DNA of 64,000 nucleotides from Firmicutes bacterium ADurb.Bin146 (GTDB lineage: Bacteria > Bacillota > Clostridia > DUPQ01), in assembly GCA_002070475.1 (NCBI GenBank), contig MWDI01000016.1, forward strand, positions 1-64,000. Direction: 5' to 3'. The first letter of the stretch is position 1, and each line of letters opens with the position of its first letter. This document shows positions 15,300 to 24,855 of this stretch, piece by piece. The notes beneath the pieces are model-generated. The model did not search any database and was not told the origin of the DNA. It saw nothing but the letters and a program-made list of their open reading frames with translations. The position numbers and the translations under genes were made by a program.

Positions 15300-15776
15300 A
15301 TGGATATACTGGAATTATTAAAGCAAGACGCAAGGCTTACAGCAAAGGAACTTGCTGTTATGACGGGAAAAAGCGTTGAAGAAGTTGAAAAAGTTATTAA
15401 GCAGTATGAACAGGATAAAATAATAGCTGGCTACTCTGCAGTCATAAACTGGGAAAAAGCTAGAGATAATATTGTTGTAGCATTTATTGAAATAAAAGTT
15501 ACACCTGAGAGAGATCGTGGATTTGAGGAAATAGCGAAAAGGATTTATAGCTATAAACAGGTAAAGACCTGCTATCTCATGTCAGGCGCCTTTGATATAG
15601 CAGCAATTGTTGAAGGAACAGATTTAAAGGATGTAGCTTTGTTTGTTACGCAAAAACTTTCAGCTATAAGCGGAGTAACAGCAACATCGACACATTTCGT
15701 GCTGAAAAAATATAAAGAAAACGATCTGGTTTTCGAAGAAGAAGAAAAGGATCAAAGAGAGGCAATAATACTGTGA
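15300..15776 (+). CDS. Lrp/AsnC family transcriptional regulator
   Basis: 158 residues. Residues 1-55 are the AsnC-type helix-turn-helix (LLKQDARLTAKELAVMTG...VEKVI). Residues about 65-145 are the RAM/AsnC ligand-binding domain (VVAFIEIKV, CYLMSGAFDIAAIVEG). Such proteins sense amino acids. The gene overlaps the aminotransferase by 4 bp, so it probably controls, or responds to the substrate of, that enzyme. AAAGGG ribosome site. Confidence 0.9.
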   Translation: MDILELLKQDARLTAKELAVMTGKSVEEVEKVIKQYEQDKIIAGYSAVINWEKARDNIVVAFIEIKVTPERDRGFEEIAKRIYSYKQVKTCYLMSGAFDIAAIVEGTDLKDVALFVTQKLSAISGVTATSTHFVLKKYKENDLVFEEEEKDQREAIIL

Positions 15777-16939
15777 AAAAACCAGGAGAATTTATTAGAG
15801 AAGAAGTGAAAAACACTCCTCCTTCTGGTATAAGGAAATATTTCGATATGCTTCACGGAATGAGTGATGTCATATCTTTAGGAGTAGGTGAACCAGATTT
15901 CGTGACTCCCTGGCAGATAAGGGAATCTGCAATTTATGCTCTGGAAAAGGGCAGAACCCACTATACATCCAATACCGGCATATTGGAGCTTCGTGAAACT
16001 ATATGTGCCATGCTGGATAGAAAATATAATTTGAAGTATAATCCATTAAATCAGATAATAATTACGGTTGGAGCTTCAGAAGCTATCGATATAGCCATAA
16101 GAAGCATAGTGGGGGTTGGTGATGAAGTAATCATTCCGGAACCATGTTTTGTGGCTTACAAAGGGTGTGTGAATTTTGCAGGAGCAAAAGCCATTCCTTT
16201 ACAGCTCAGTGAGGAAAACTGTTTTAAACTGACAGTAAGCCAACTGGAAGAATGCATAACAGAAAAAACTAAAATCCTGATACTCGCATATCCAAATAAT
16301 CCGACCGGAGCAGTTATGACGAAAGAGGAGTTGAAGCCGATAGCAGATTATCTGTCATCAAAAGACATAATAGTCATATCTGATGAGATATATGCTGATT
16401 TGACATATGGTATGGAGCATGCCTCTTTTGCCGCATTTGATAATATGCATGACAAAGTAATATATGTGAATGGATTTTCTAAATCCTTTTCAATGACCGG
16501 ATGGAGATTGGGATATGTATGCGCGCATAAAGATATAATTTCACAGATGCTCAAGATTCATCAATATGCTATAATGTGCGCGCCATCTTTTGTACAGTAT
16601 GCTGCTATTGATGCTCTTAAACAATGTGAAGAAGATGTAATGAAAATGAGACAGGAATATGATACAAGAAGAAGATACCTGTATCAAGGCCTTTTAAATA
16701 TAGGGATTGACTGTTTTGAACCTGAAGGGGCTTTTTACGTTTTCCCAAACATTAAGAAGACCAAGCTGACTTCTGAACAGTTCTGCGACAGGCTTTTAAT
16801 GGAACAAAAAGTGCTGGTAGTGCCTGGAACAGCATTCTCATCAGCAGGCGAGGGTTATTTCCGTGCAACATATGCAAGTTCCCTTGAAAATATAAAAGAA
16901 GCATTAAAACGAATGGAAAGGTTTTTAAAAAATAAATGA
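15773..16939 (+). CDS. PLP-dependent class I aminotransferase
   Basis: 388 residues from GTG 15773, which overlaps the Lrp gene's stop. Fold type I aspartate-aminotransferase family: SLGVGEPDF at the N-terminus, YTSNTG, AYPNNPTGAV, SDEIYADL and the PLP lysine in SKSFSMTGWRLGY, with a C-terminal FRATYASS arginine. Close to the group paired with Lrp-type regulators in Firmicutes and often called PatA- or AlaT-like. Amino-acid specificity cannot be read. Followed, with another 4-bp overlap, by prfB. Confidence 0.9.
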   Translation: MKKPGEFIREEVKNTPPSGIRKYFDMLHGMSDVISLGVGEPDFVTPWQIRESAIYALEKGRTHYTSNTGILELRETICAMLDRKYNLKYNPLNQIIITVGASEAIDIAIRSIVGVGDEVIIPEPCFVAYKGCVNFAGAKAIPLQLSEENCFKLTVSQLEECITEKTKILILAYPNNPTGAVMTKEELKPIADYLSSKDIIVISDEIYADLTYGMEHASFAAFDNMHDKVIYVNGFSKSFSMTGWRLGYVCAHKDIISQMLKIHQYAIMCAPSFVQYAAIDALKQCEEDVMKMRQEYDTRRRYLYQGLLNIGIDCFEPEGAFYVFPNIKKTKLTSEQFCDRLLMEQKVLVVPGTAFSSAGEGYFRATYASSLENIKEALKRMERFLKNK

Positions 16940-18048
16940 TTGATTTCAATATTATTGAAAACGAACTGAATGAAATAAAGGATAACTCGACAAAGCTTAT
17001 AAAAAGCCTGGATTCCGATAACACCAAAGAAGAGATTGCAAGTCTGGAGGAAGAGACTTACAAGGAAGGTTTCTGGCAGGATAATGAGAATTCACAGAGG
17101 ATACTCCAAAGGATAAAGGTTCTAAAGGATCGTGCAGCAAAAGCAAAAGACCTTAAAACCAGGATTGAGGACTGTTTTGTACTGTTGGAATTTGCAGAAG
17201 AAAATCCTGAAGATGAAATGCTAGGGCAGGAGCTTATCGATGCAAAAAATGACTTATCCAAAGCTTACATGGAAATTCGTATGTATTCGCTTCTTAATGG
17301 CCCTAATGATAAAAATAACGCATACCTAACATTACATGCTGGAGCAGGCGGAACTGAAGCCTGTGACTGGGTGGAAATGCTGTTTAGGATGTATACAAGA
17401 TATTTTGAGGAAAAAGGATTTAAAGTTACGGTAACCGATTATCTTGACGGAGATGGCGCAGGAATTAAATCAATATCAATGTATATTGAAGGCGAATATG
17501 CATACGGGTATTTAAGAGGAGAGTCAGGTGTGCACAGACTGGTCAGGATATCTCCATTTGACTCAGCGGGTAGAAGACATACTTCTTTTGCCTCATGCGA
17601 AGTTATACCGGAAATATCAAATGAGATAGACATAAAGATAAAAGCTGAGGATCTTAGGATAGATACATATCGTTCATCAGGAAAGGGAGGACAGCATGTT
17701 AACAAGACTGATTCTGCAATCAGGATAACACATATTCCTACAAATATTGTTGTTGCATGCCAGTCAGAAAGAAGTCAGCATCAAAACAAGGAAACAGCAA
17801 TGAAAATGCTTATGTCCAAACTTTTAGAGATAAAGGAAAGAGAACATAAAGAAAAGATTGAGGACTTGAAAGGCTCGCAGATGGATATAGGATGGGGAAG
17901 CCAAATACGTTCCTATGTCTTCTGCCCTTATACGATGGTGAAAGATCATAGGACAAACTATGAGACTGGTGATGTACAGTCAGTTATGGATGGTAACTTG
18001 GATCCTTTCATAAACGAGTATCTTGCTCAGAATCCTACTATTGATTAA
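16936..18048 (+). CDS. prfB: Peptide chain release factor 2
   Basis: 370 residues. Recognises UGA and UAA stops. The SPF anticodon-like tripeptide is present (RISPFDSAGRRH), as is the peptidyl-hydrolysis motif SSGKGGQHVNK. The N-terminal helical domain (ELNEIKD...FWQD) is complete in a single frame from ATG 16936. The in-frame UGA and frameshift site that regulate prfB in many bacteria are therefore absent. Overlaps the aminotransferase stop by 4 bp. Its stop is 2 bp from the convergent pepT stop. Confidence 0.95.
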   Translation: MIDFNIIENELNEIKDNSTKLIKSLDSDNTKEEIASLEEETYKEGFWQDNENSQRILQRIKVLKDRAAKAKDLKTRIEDCFVLLEFAEENPEDEMLGQELIDAKNDLSKAYMEIRMYSLLNGPNDKNNAYLTLHAGAGGTEACDWVEMLFRMYTRYFEEKGFKVTVTDYLDGDGAGIKSISMYIEGEYAYGYLRGESGVHRLVRISPFDSAGRRHTSFASCEVIPEISNEIDIKIKAEDLRIDTYRSSGKGGQHVNKTDSAIRITHIPTNIVVACQSERSQHQNKETAMKMLMSKLLEIKEREHKEKIEDLKGSQMDIGWGSQIRSYVFCPYTMVKDHRTNYETGDVQSVMDGNLDPFINEYLAQNPTID

Positions 18049-18050
18049 TA

Positions 18051-19277
18051 TCAAATGTTATTAATATCACATGCAATATGAACAAGCACAGCAACCATTT
18101 TTTCCATTTCATTTATGGATACATATTCAAAACGTCCATGAGCATTATGACCTCCGGTTGCTATATTAGGACATAATAAACCCATGTATGATAATCTTGC
18201 TCCATCAGTCCCGCCTCTTATTGCATGTGATGTTGGCGTGTATCCTAATGCGACATAAGCACGATTTGCTCTTTCAATTATGTACATATGGGGTTTTAAC
18301 ATTTCCGCCATATTCAGGTATGTGTCTTTTATATCCATCTTTATAGTATTTGAACCATAAACTCGATTGATAAAATCAGCAGCTAAGTTAAAACGATCTT
18401 TTTTCTGTTTAAGCTTATCTGCATCATGATCTCGTAAAATATACTTCATGAGTACCTGCTCTTCTGTACCAGAAATATCATGAAGATGATGAAATCCTTC
18501 TTTTTTCTCCGTATGCTGAGGGGTTTCATTACAAGGCAGTAACGAGTTAAATTCATAGGCAATAAGTATCGCATTTTTCATAATATTCTTTGCTCCGCCT
18601 GGATGTACTGATAACCCGGTTACAGTTATATGCGCTGATGCTGCATTGAAGTTTTCATATTGTATATCACCTAGAGATCCTCCATCTACTGTATATGCAT
18701 ATGACGCATTAAATTTCTTTACATCAAAAAGATCGGCTCCACGTCCTATCTCTTCATCAGGGGTAAAAGCTATGCTAATAGGCCCGTGTTTTAAAGTATC
18801 GTTATTAATAAGTATCTCAGCCATACTTAGGATTTCTGCTATTCCAGCTTTGTCATCTGCACCTAACAATGTCGTACCGTCAGTAACTATAAGGTCATGC
18901 CCGATGTAGTTTTTTAAATGTGAATATTTATCCACTTCCATTACAATACCTGATTCTGTATTTAATATTATATCTTTACCGTCATAATTGGTTACTATCC
19001 TTGGTTTGATTTTCTTACCGCTGACTGCGTCCGAGGTATCCATATGTGCAATAAAGCCTATTGATTGAATATTCTCGCATCCGGATTTTGCATCAATAAA
19101 CCCATATACATATCCGCATTCATCGACATGTGCATCTTTTATGCCTATATTTTTCATTTGTTCAACCAGGTATCTAGCAAATATCATCTGATTTTCTGTA
19201 GACGGGCATTTGTTTGAAGAAGGATCAGAAGTAGTATCAAACTTTACATAATCAATAAATCTCTCATGAACTTTCAT
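18051..19277 (-). CDS. pepT: Peptidase T (tripeptide aminopeptidase)
   Basis: 408 residues from ATG 19277 (AAAGG 7 nt upstream; an upstream in-frame ATG at 19307 lacks this). M20 family zinc exopeptidase: AHMDTSD (first metal His and Asp), LLGADDKAG, FTPDEEIGRGAD with the catalytic and metal Glu, and a late IRGGTDGARLS. It releases the N-terminal residue from tripeptides in the cytoplasm. Single gene, divergent from the DtxR-like regulator. Confidence 0.93.
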   Translation of the reverse strand: MKVHERFIDYVKFDTTSDPSSNKCPSTENQMIFARYLVEQMKNIGIKDAHVDECGYVYGFIDAKSGCENIQSIGFIAHMDTSDAVSGKKIKPRIVTNYDGKDIILNTESGIVMEVDKYSHLKNYIGHDLIVTDGTTLLGADDKAGIAEILSMAEILINNDTLKHGPISIAFTPDEEIGRGADLFDVKKFNASYAYTVDGGSLGDIQYENFNAASAHITVTGLSVHPGGAKNIMKNAILIAYEFNSLLPCNETPQHTEKKEGFHHLHDISGTEEQVLMKYILRDHDADKLKQKKDRFNLAADFINRVYGSNTIKMDIKDTYLNMAEMLKPHMYIIERANRAYVALGYTPTSHAIRGGTDGARLSYMGLLCPNIATGGHNAHGRFEYVSINEMEKMVAVLVHIACDINNI

Positions 19278-19410
19278 ATCTGTGCCTTTCATAAAACATA
19301 AATTCATTAATTAAGTATAACATGTATATCCCTTTATTTGCTTTATTAATAAAATAGCAGTGAGAGTAACATCCTAAATATGTATATAAGGTTGAAAATT
19401 AGCTGTCATT

Positions 19411-19439
19411 TTGATAAAATTACACTTACAAAGTATTTA
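19411..19439 (+). promoter_or_regulatory. Promoter of the DtxR/MntR-like gene
   Basis: TTGATA (19411-19416), 17 bp, TATTTA (19434-19439), 22 bp before ATG 19461. It lies inside the longer open frame that begins at 19380, which argues against that earlier start. Confidence 0.5.
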
Positions 19440-19460
19440 TTAATTCGGGGCGGTGGTATT

Positions 19461-19847
19461 ATGAGCGGATTGACACAATCCATGGAGAACTATTTAAGAT
19501 GTATACACGAGCTTTCATATGCGAATAAAGGGGTAAGGCTTACTGACCTAGCAGAAAAGATGATGGTTAAAAAAGCTTCTGCAAATAATGCTGTAATGAA
19601 ACTGTCTCGGCTTGGTTACTGCGTTCAGGTCAAATACGGGCAAATATTTCTGACAGATTCAGGAATTGAAGCAGTAAAAGCTGCAACAGGAAAGCATCTA
19701 ATCATCCTTAAATTCCTGAAGGATGTCTTATTTGTAGATGAAATGACAGCAGAAATAGAGACAGCGAAAATAGAGCATCATTTATCTACAAGCACTGTTT
19801 ATGCGATGCATCAGCTGCATTCAAAACTAAAAAATAAACCCAATTAA
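19461..19847 (+). CDS. DtxR/MntR family regulator with degenerate metal site
   Basis: 128 residues. Residues 1-65 form the winged helix (LTDLAEKMMVKKASANNAVMKLSRLGY) and the rest the dimer domain with KIEHHLS. Compared with B. subtilis MntR from memory, the ligands equal to His77, Glu102 and His103 are kept. The positions of Asp8, Glu11 and Glu99 read Asn10, Arg13 and Ala. Manganese binding as in MntR is therefore doubtful; a different metal, or metal-independent binding, is possible. No transporter gene is adjacent. GGGGCGG upstream is a plausible ribosome site. Confidence 0.8.
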   Translation: MSGLTQSMENYLRCIHELSYANKGVRLTDLAEKMMVKKASANNAVMKLSRLGYCVQVKYGQIFLTDSGIEAVKAATGKHLIILKFLKDVLFVDEMTAEIETAKIEHHLSTSTVYAMHQLHSKLKNKPN

Positions 19848-19854
19848 CCGTTAT

Positions 19855-19884
19855 TTGATTTAATGACAATATAAATGCTATAAT
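19855..19884 (+). promoter_or_regulatory. Promoter of phoH
   Basis: TTGATT (19855-19860), 18 bp, perfect TATAAT (19879-19884). The ATG at 19902 leaves a leader of about 10 nt without a clear ribosome site. Confidence 0.55.
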
Positions 19885-19901
19885 AAAATGACGAACCAGT
19901 T

Positions 19902-20900
19902 ATGGTTAAATTAATTGATACGCAGGAGTTAATGGAAAGACTTATTTATTTCGAAAACCTTAGTGATATGATGAGCGTATTTGGAAGCTCGGATTCCAAT
20001 CTGAAAGTTATCGAGAATATGATGAATGTTTCAGTTATAGTGCGCGGAAGCGAGGTAAAGCTGAAAGGAGAGGCAGACGAAGTAAATAATGCTGAAAAGC
20101 TCATCAGTATACTTATTGATATGGCTCAGTCAGGAGAACAGATTAATAAACAAAATATTGTTTATCTTGCTGACCTTATAACGCAGGGAAAAGACGAGGT
20201 ACTAGATCTTCCTTCAGGTTATATATGCTTAAATGCTTCAGGCTCTCCTATTAAAGCTAAAACTTTAGGCCAAAAAAAATATACCGATGCCATTCAAAAA
20301 AACGGGATAACTTTTGGTGTTGGACCAGCCGGCACAGGAAAGACATTTCTAGCTGTAGCATGTGCTGTTACGGCTTTTAGGTCGAAATCTGTAAAAAGAA
20401 TTATACTTACCAGGCCTGCTGTGGAGGCAGGAGAAAAATTGGGATTCCTGCCTGGAGACCTTCAATCAAAAATAGATCCATATCTAAGACCTTTGTATGA
20501 TGCGCTTTTTGAACTTATGGGACCAGATAATGTAGCTAGAAATAAGGAAAAAGGTCTTATAGAGATAATACCTTTAGCATACATGAGAGGGCGCACTTTA
20601 GATGATGCTTTCATTATTCTTGATGAAGCGCAGAATACTACACAGGAACAGATGAAGATGTTTTTAACCAGAATGGGTTTTGGTTCAAAAATGGTTATAA
20701 ACGGGGATATAACTCAGATTGATTTACCAAAAGATAAAAAATCCGGATTAATTCATGCTATTCAAATACTAAAGAATATTGATGATATAAGTATTGTGAA
20801 TCTTACTTTCAAAGATGTAGTAAGGCATGAGCTTGTACAGAAGGTCATTAATGCTTATGAGCGAGCAGAAAGTAAAAAGAAGGTGAACAGAAATGAATAA
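19902..20900 (+). CDS. phoH: PhoH family ATPase
   Basis: 332 residues. N-terminal KH-like region (about 1-100), then the P-loop NTPase: GVGPAGTGKT (Walker A), ILTRPAVEAGEKLGFLPGD and AFIILDEAQNTT (Walker B). PhoH proteins are ATPases, some with RNA helicase activity, and sit beside ybeY and era in many genomes, pointing to RNA metabolism. First gene of the block with pgpH, ybeY, cdd and era; overlaps pgpH by 8 bp. The sporulation pair yqfC/yqfD, often found before it, is missing. Confidence 0.93.
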   Translation: MVKLIDTQELMERLIYFENLSDMMSVFGSSDSNLKVIENMMNVSVIVRGSEVKLKGEADEVNNAEKLISILIDMAQSGEQINKQNIVYLADLITQGKDEVLDLPSGYICLNASGSPIKAKTLGQKKYTDAIQKNGITFGVGPAGTGKTFLAVACAVTAFRSKSVKRIILTRPAVEAGEKLGFLPGDLQSKIDPYLRPLYDALFELMGPDNVARNKEKGLIEIIPLAYMRGRTLDDAFIILDEAQNTTQEQMKMFLTRMGFGSKMVINGDITQIDLPKDKKSGLIHAIQILKNIDDISIVNLTFKDVVRHELVQKVINAYERAESKKKVNRNE

Positions 20901-23049
20901 ATCCAAAAAAACAAAAAGGGATTTATTAAAAACAAGGCTGTACAGCCTGCTTATACTTTTAATTGCAATAATTATAGCTTTGCTTGGTATATTAAAAAAG
21001 GTGTCAGATACAAGCAACTTGATTGATAAAAACAACATTGCTACTACTGATATAATCGCTTCTTACGATTATTATGACAAGGATGCTACTATATCGAAGG
21101 CAAATATGGCAAGAGACTCTGTTGAGCCAATTGCTGTAAGGATTAATACCTCTCAAGTAGCACTTTACGAAAACATACTTAATTTTTTTGATATAACAAA
21201 TCAGTATCGTGATCAGGCAAGAAACATATCCCTTACATCGTTTCAATATAATGTTGAACTAAACAGTCTGGTAAACCAATACACTAGCGTATTTTCATCA
21301 TTAGGCGTAAACATCCCTAATAATCTAGCAAAAGCAATTATCAAGGATGTTAATGACACTTCATATGACAGTTATAAGACTATAGTACGTACGCAGTTCG
21401 AAATATACATGGATGAATATATTTTTAATGAAAATCTGACTGATCATCAAGAGAATTTTGCGTTGTCGGTAAATGATTCTGTGACAGACAGTAATCTGAA
21501 AGAGCTTACGAATGTTCTTAAAACATACTTAATTCAGATAAACAGCAGAATTGATGTACAGGCTACTGAACAAGAAAGACAAAGAGTATACCAGGATGTG
21601 ACAACAAACTCTCCAGTTTTAGTAATGGCTGGATCAATCCTTTACCAGAAAGGTGAAAAACTGGAAAGCGAGGATATAAGAACTCTTTCGGAAATGGGAG
21701 TAATTACAGTATCCAACGACATGTACATGTATATAGGAGCTGCAACACTCTTTATAATATGCCTGTTGGCATCCTTAGCTTCAAAAAAAATATGCGGTCA
21801 CACCATGAAGCTGCAGCCAAAGTCCATATTCATTATAGTTTTGTTATTCTTTATGGTTTATATACCTGCTCTTTACGTCCCGCATGAGTACTATATGTAC
21901 ATACCATATTTTATTCTGCCAATGATGCTGTCAATACTGATTTCTGACAATACATCATACATCTTTTCAGGACCCATGGCGATATTCTACTGCTATATAG
22001 TGGGAGGTGATCTCGTATATCTTTTCATACTGTTAATAGGATCGATAGCCACCATATACATCATCAGAAAAACATCAGCAAGAATAAGGTTAGCAATTTC
22101 AGGAATAGCATTAGGTGCGATTAATACAGCTATATATATGTCATACATGCTTATAACTACCGACATCACACTATATGTGCCATACACTCAGATGCTTGTT
22201 CTGTTTTTCTCCTCAATGGCTGCTGCCCTGTTGTGTCTTGGCTTGCTGCCTGTATTTGAAGCATTATTCAATATCGTCACTCCATTCAAGCTAATGGAAC
22301 TTGCATCTCCTACAAGACCTTTGTTAAAAAGGCTTATGATGGAAGCGCCTGGTACATATCATCATTCTCTTATGGTGGGTAATCTTGCTGAGGAAGCAGC
22401 TGAAGCGATAGGCGCGAATGGTTTATTAGCAAGAGTTGGTGCTTATTACCATGATATAGGGAAATTGAACAGGCCTGCATTTTTTGGTGAGAACCAGTCA
22501 TCAAAAACTGGAAATCCCCACAATACCATGACTCCGCAATTATCAGCTACAATTATTACAAGCCATACCACTGAAGGAGTGGATTTAGCTAAGCAGGGGA
22601 AACTTCCTCCATCTATTCGTGATATCATAATTGAACATCATGGCACAACACAAGTACAGTATTTTTACCATAAAGCTCAAAGCGTATCCGATGAACCGGT
22701 TATAGAAGAGGACTACAGATATTCCGGGCCAAAACCTAGAACTAAAGAGTCAGCATGTGTAATGCTTGCAGATGCATGTGAAGCGACTATAAGGTCGATG
22801 GAAACTACTAATATTATTGAAATTGAAAAAACCATAAGAAAAGTTATTAAGACTAAAAGGGATGATGGTCAGTTTGATCAGTGTGATCTTACATTAAAAG
22901 ATCTTGATGAGATTCTCTTTGCATTTATGAAAGTATTTACTGGATATTTCCATCAAAGAGTTAAATATCCGACACAACAGCAGAAAGATGCCATAACTGA
23001 TATAAAACCTAGCCAAGAGGAACAGGACGAAGATGAAAACGAGAATTGA
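20893..23049 (+). CDS. pgpH: 7TM-HD cyclic-di-AMP phosphodiesterase (PgpH/YqfF)
   Basis: 718 residues. One N-terminal helix (about 17-36), a large extracytoplasmic domain (about 37-275), a cluster of seven membrane helices (about 280-470) and a cytoplasmic HD domain. The HD domain has HHSLMVGNLAEEAA, GAYYHDIGK (HD) and later IIEHHG. The family hydrolyses cyclic di-AMP to pApA. The block phoH-pgpH-ybeY is conserved in Firmicutes. Overlaps ybeY by 17 bp. Confidence 0.93.
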   Translation: MNKSKKTKRDLLKTRLYSLLILLIAIIIALLGILKKVSDTSNLIDKNNIATTDIIASYDYYDKDATISKANMARDSVEPIAVRINTSQVALYENILNFFDITNQYRDQARNISLTSFQYNVELNSLVNQYTSVFSSLGVNIPNNLAKAIIKDVNDTSYDSYKTIVRTQFEIYMDEYIFNENLTDHQENFALSVNDSVTDSNLKELTNVLKTYLIQINSRIDVQATEQERQRVYQDVTTNSPVLVMAGSILYQKGEKLESEDIRTLSEMGVITVSNDMYMYIGAATLFIICLLASLASKKICGHTMKLQPKSIFIIVLLFFMVYIPALYVPHEYYMYIPYFILPMMLSILISDNTSYIFSGPMAIFYCYIVGGDLVYLFILLIGSIATIYIIRKTSARIRLAISGIALGAINTAIYMSYMLITTDITLYVPYTQMLVLFFSSMAAALLCLGLLPVFEALFNIVTPFKLMELASPTRPLLKRLMMEAPGTYHHSLMVGNLAEEAAEAIGANGLLARVGAYYHDIGKLNRPAFFGENQSSKTGNPHNTMTPQLSATIITSHTTEGVDLAKQGKLPPSIRDIIIEHHGTTQVQYFYHKAQSVSDEPVIEEDYRYSGPKPRTKESACVMLADACEATIRSMETTNIIEIEKTIRKVIKTKRDDGQFDQCDLTLKDLDEILFAFMKVFTGYFHQRVKYPTQQQKDAITDIKPSQEEQDEDENEN

Positions 23050-23542
23050 TATAGAAGGAACTGATGAAGAAACAAGTCTGTTTTCCAGACCTGTTACACA
23101 AGTATTAGAAAGAATACTGCAAAAACATATTTTAGATAAAATTGATGCATTGGATAATGAAAATATAACTGTATCTGTCTTTGTAGAGTTTACAGACGAT
23201 GAATATATAAGTCAGATTAATAAAGAGCAAAGACATATTGATAAAGTCACTGATGTTCTTTCCTTTCCTGCGCTTAATTGTGATGAAGGCAGGATAATAT
23301 ATGATAAATATGATATTGACTATGAAAACAAGGAATTATTTCTTGGTGATATACTTATAGCAAAAAGCAGGATATTCTTACAGGCTGAAAGTTATGGTCA
23401 CAGTCCATTACGTGAATGTGTATTTCTAGCAAGTCATGGTCTTTTGCATCTATTAGGCTATGATCATGAGAATGAGGAATCTGAAAAGAAAATGTTAAGA
23501 TTTCAGGAAGATATATTAAAGGAGCTTAATTATGAAAGATAA
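23033..23542 (+). CDS. ybeY: Endoribonuclease YbeY (rRNA maturation)
   Basis: 169 residues. The zinc-binding signature SHGLLHLLGYDHENEE (HxxxHxxxxxH) is near the C-terminus, with KVTDVLSFP in the middle. YbeY acts in 16S rRNA 3'-end maturation and ribosome quality control. GAGGAA ribosome site inside the pgpH end. The dgkA gene that usually follows ybeY is absent; cdd comes next with an 11-bp overlap. Confidence 0.95.
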   Translation: MKTRIDIEGTDEETSLFSRPVTQVLERILQKHILDKIDALDNENITVSVFVEFTDDEYISQINKEQRHIDKVTDVLSFPALNCDEGRIIYDKYDIDYENKELFLGDILIAKSRIFLQAESYGHSPLRECVFLASHGLLHLLGYDHENEESEKKMLRFQEDILKELNYER

Positions 23543-23942
23543 ATATGAGCAACTGAAAGAGGAAGCTTTAAAGGCAGTACAAAATGCTTATTCTCCTTAT
23601 TCTAATATAAAAATTGGAGCTGCCGTAATGGCAGGAAGCGGAAAGATATATACAGGAGCAAATATTGAAAATGCTTCTTTCGGAGCAACTATATGTGCTG
23701 AGAGAACAGCAATTGTAAAAGCAATGAGTGAAAAAGAACAGTATATATCAGCAATCGCTATAACAGGAGATATTAATGATTATGCTTTCCCATGCGGTAT
23801 ATGTCGTCAGGTAATGAGCGAGTTCATGAAAAAAGATGCTTTAATATTTGTAAGCGGTAACGATCTTAAATGGAAACAGTATCAGCTAAAAGAACTGCTA
23901 CCCAACTCTTTTGACTTTTATGCTAGCAAAAAGGGGAGCTGA
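23532..23942 (+). CDS. cdd: Cytidine deaminase
   Basis: 136 residues, the homotetrameric type. Zinc motifs: CAERTAIVKA (C[HA]AE with catalytic Glu) and PCGICRQ (PCxxC). N-terminal AYSPYSNIKIGAAV is standard. Converts cytidine and deoxycytidine to uridine and deoxyuridine in pyrimidine salvage. AAAGGAG ribosome site. One base separates its stop from the era ATG. Confidence 0.95.
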   Translation: MKDKYEQLKEEALKAVQNAYSPYSNIKIGAAVMAGSGKIYTGANIENASFGATICAERTAIVKAMSEKEQYISAIAITGDINDYAFPCGICRQVMSEFMKKDALIFVSGNDLKWKQYQLKELLPNSFDFYASKKGS

Positions 23943-23943
23943 T

Positions 23944-24840
23944 ATGGCATTCAAATCCGGATTCGTTACAGTAATAGGAAGACCTAATGTAGGTAAATCT
24001 ACACTTATAAATGCTATTACAAAAGAAAAAATAAGCATTGTAACACCAAAGCCTCAGACAACGAGGAAGAATGTTAAAGCCATATATACTGATGATGTCT
24101 GTCAGATAATATTTCTAGACACCCCCGGAATTCATGAGCCTAAGACAAAATTAGGTGAATATATGGTAAATGCAGCAAAATCCACATTTTCAGAAACTGA
24201 TGTTATAATTTTTATTATCGCTCCAAAAAAAAGCGATCAGATTCCTCCGGAAGATCTTCACATACTGGAGTTATTAACAGAAATAAAGGATATTCCCATA
24301 ATCCTAATACTTAATAAATGTGACACTATAGATCAAAATACTGCTGGCGATATATTAAGCCATTATTCAAAAAAATTTGAATTTAATGAAATGCTTGCAA
24401 TAAGCGCGCAAGACAGATTCAATGTAGATTCTTTGAAGCATATAATTATTAACTATCTTCCAGAAGGTCCTATGTATTATGACGAGGATCAGATAACAGA
24501 TCAGACCATGAGGGAAATGGCTGAAGATATAATAAGGGAAAAGATGCTGATTCTGCTTTCTGAAGAAGTACCTCATGGGACTGCTGTAGAAATTGAAAAT
24601 TTTAAACAGCGTCCAGATAAACTGTTGTATGACATAGATGCAGTTATTTATTGCGATAAGGAGAGTCATAAAGGAATAATTATAGGAAAAGGCGGAGCCA
24701 TGTTAAAAAAAATAGGGACTGAAGCAAGAAAATCCATGGAAAAATCCTTTGACTCAAAAATTAACCTCAAGTTATGGGTTAAAATTAAAAATGATTGGCG
24801 CAATGATAATAAGATGCTAAACAAACTTGGGTACAAATAA
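23944..24840 (+). CDS. era: GTPase Era
   Basis: 298 residues from ATG 23944 (AGGGGAG before it; an upstream in-frame ATG inside cdd is not needed). G domain: GRPNVGKST (G1), the PQTTR effector region, DTPGIHEPK (G3) and NKCD (G4). A C-terminal KH domain carries GIIIGKGGAMLKKIG. Era binds the 16S rRNA 3' end and assists 30S assembly. Last gene of the phoH block. Confidence 0.96.
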   Translation: MAFKSGFVTVIGRPNVGKSTLINAITKEKISIVTPKPQTTRKNVKAIYTDDVCQIIFLDTPGIHEPKTKLGEYMVNAAKSTFSETDVIIFIIAPKKSDQIPPEDLHILELLTEIKDIPIILILNKCDTIDQNTAGDILSHYSKKFEFNEMLAISAQDRFNVDSLKHIIINYLPEGPMYYDEDQITDQTMREMAEDIIREKMLILLSEEVPHGTAVEIENFKQRPDKLLYDIDAVIYCDKESHKGIIIGKGGAMLKKIGTEARKSMEKSFDSKINLKLWVKIKNDWRNDNKMLNKLGYK

Positions 24841-24855
24841 GTATCTAATTATTAT

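Noticed and set aside
18046-18078. A short direct repeat (TTAATATCA, two copies) at the convergent prfB/pepT ends.
   Set aside because: It is only a few bases of low-complexity sequence within the pepT coding end and has no hairpin or T run.
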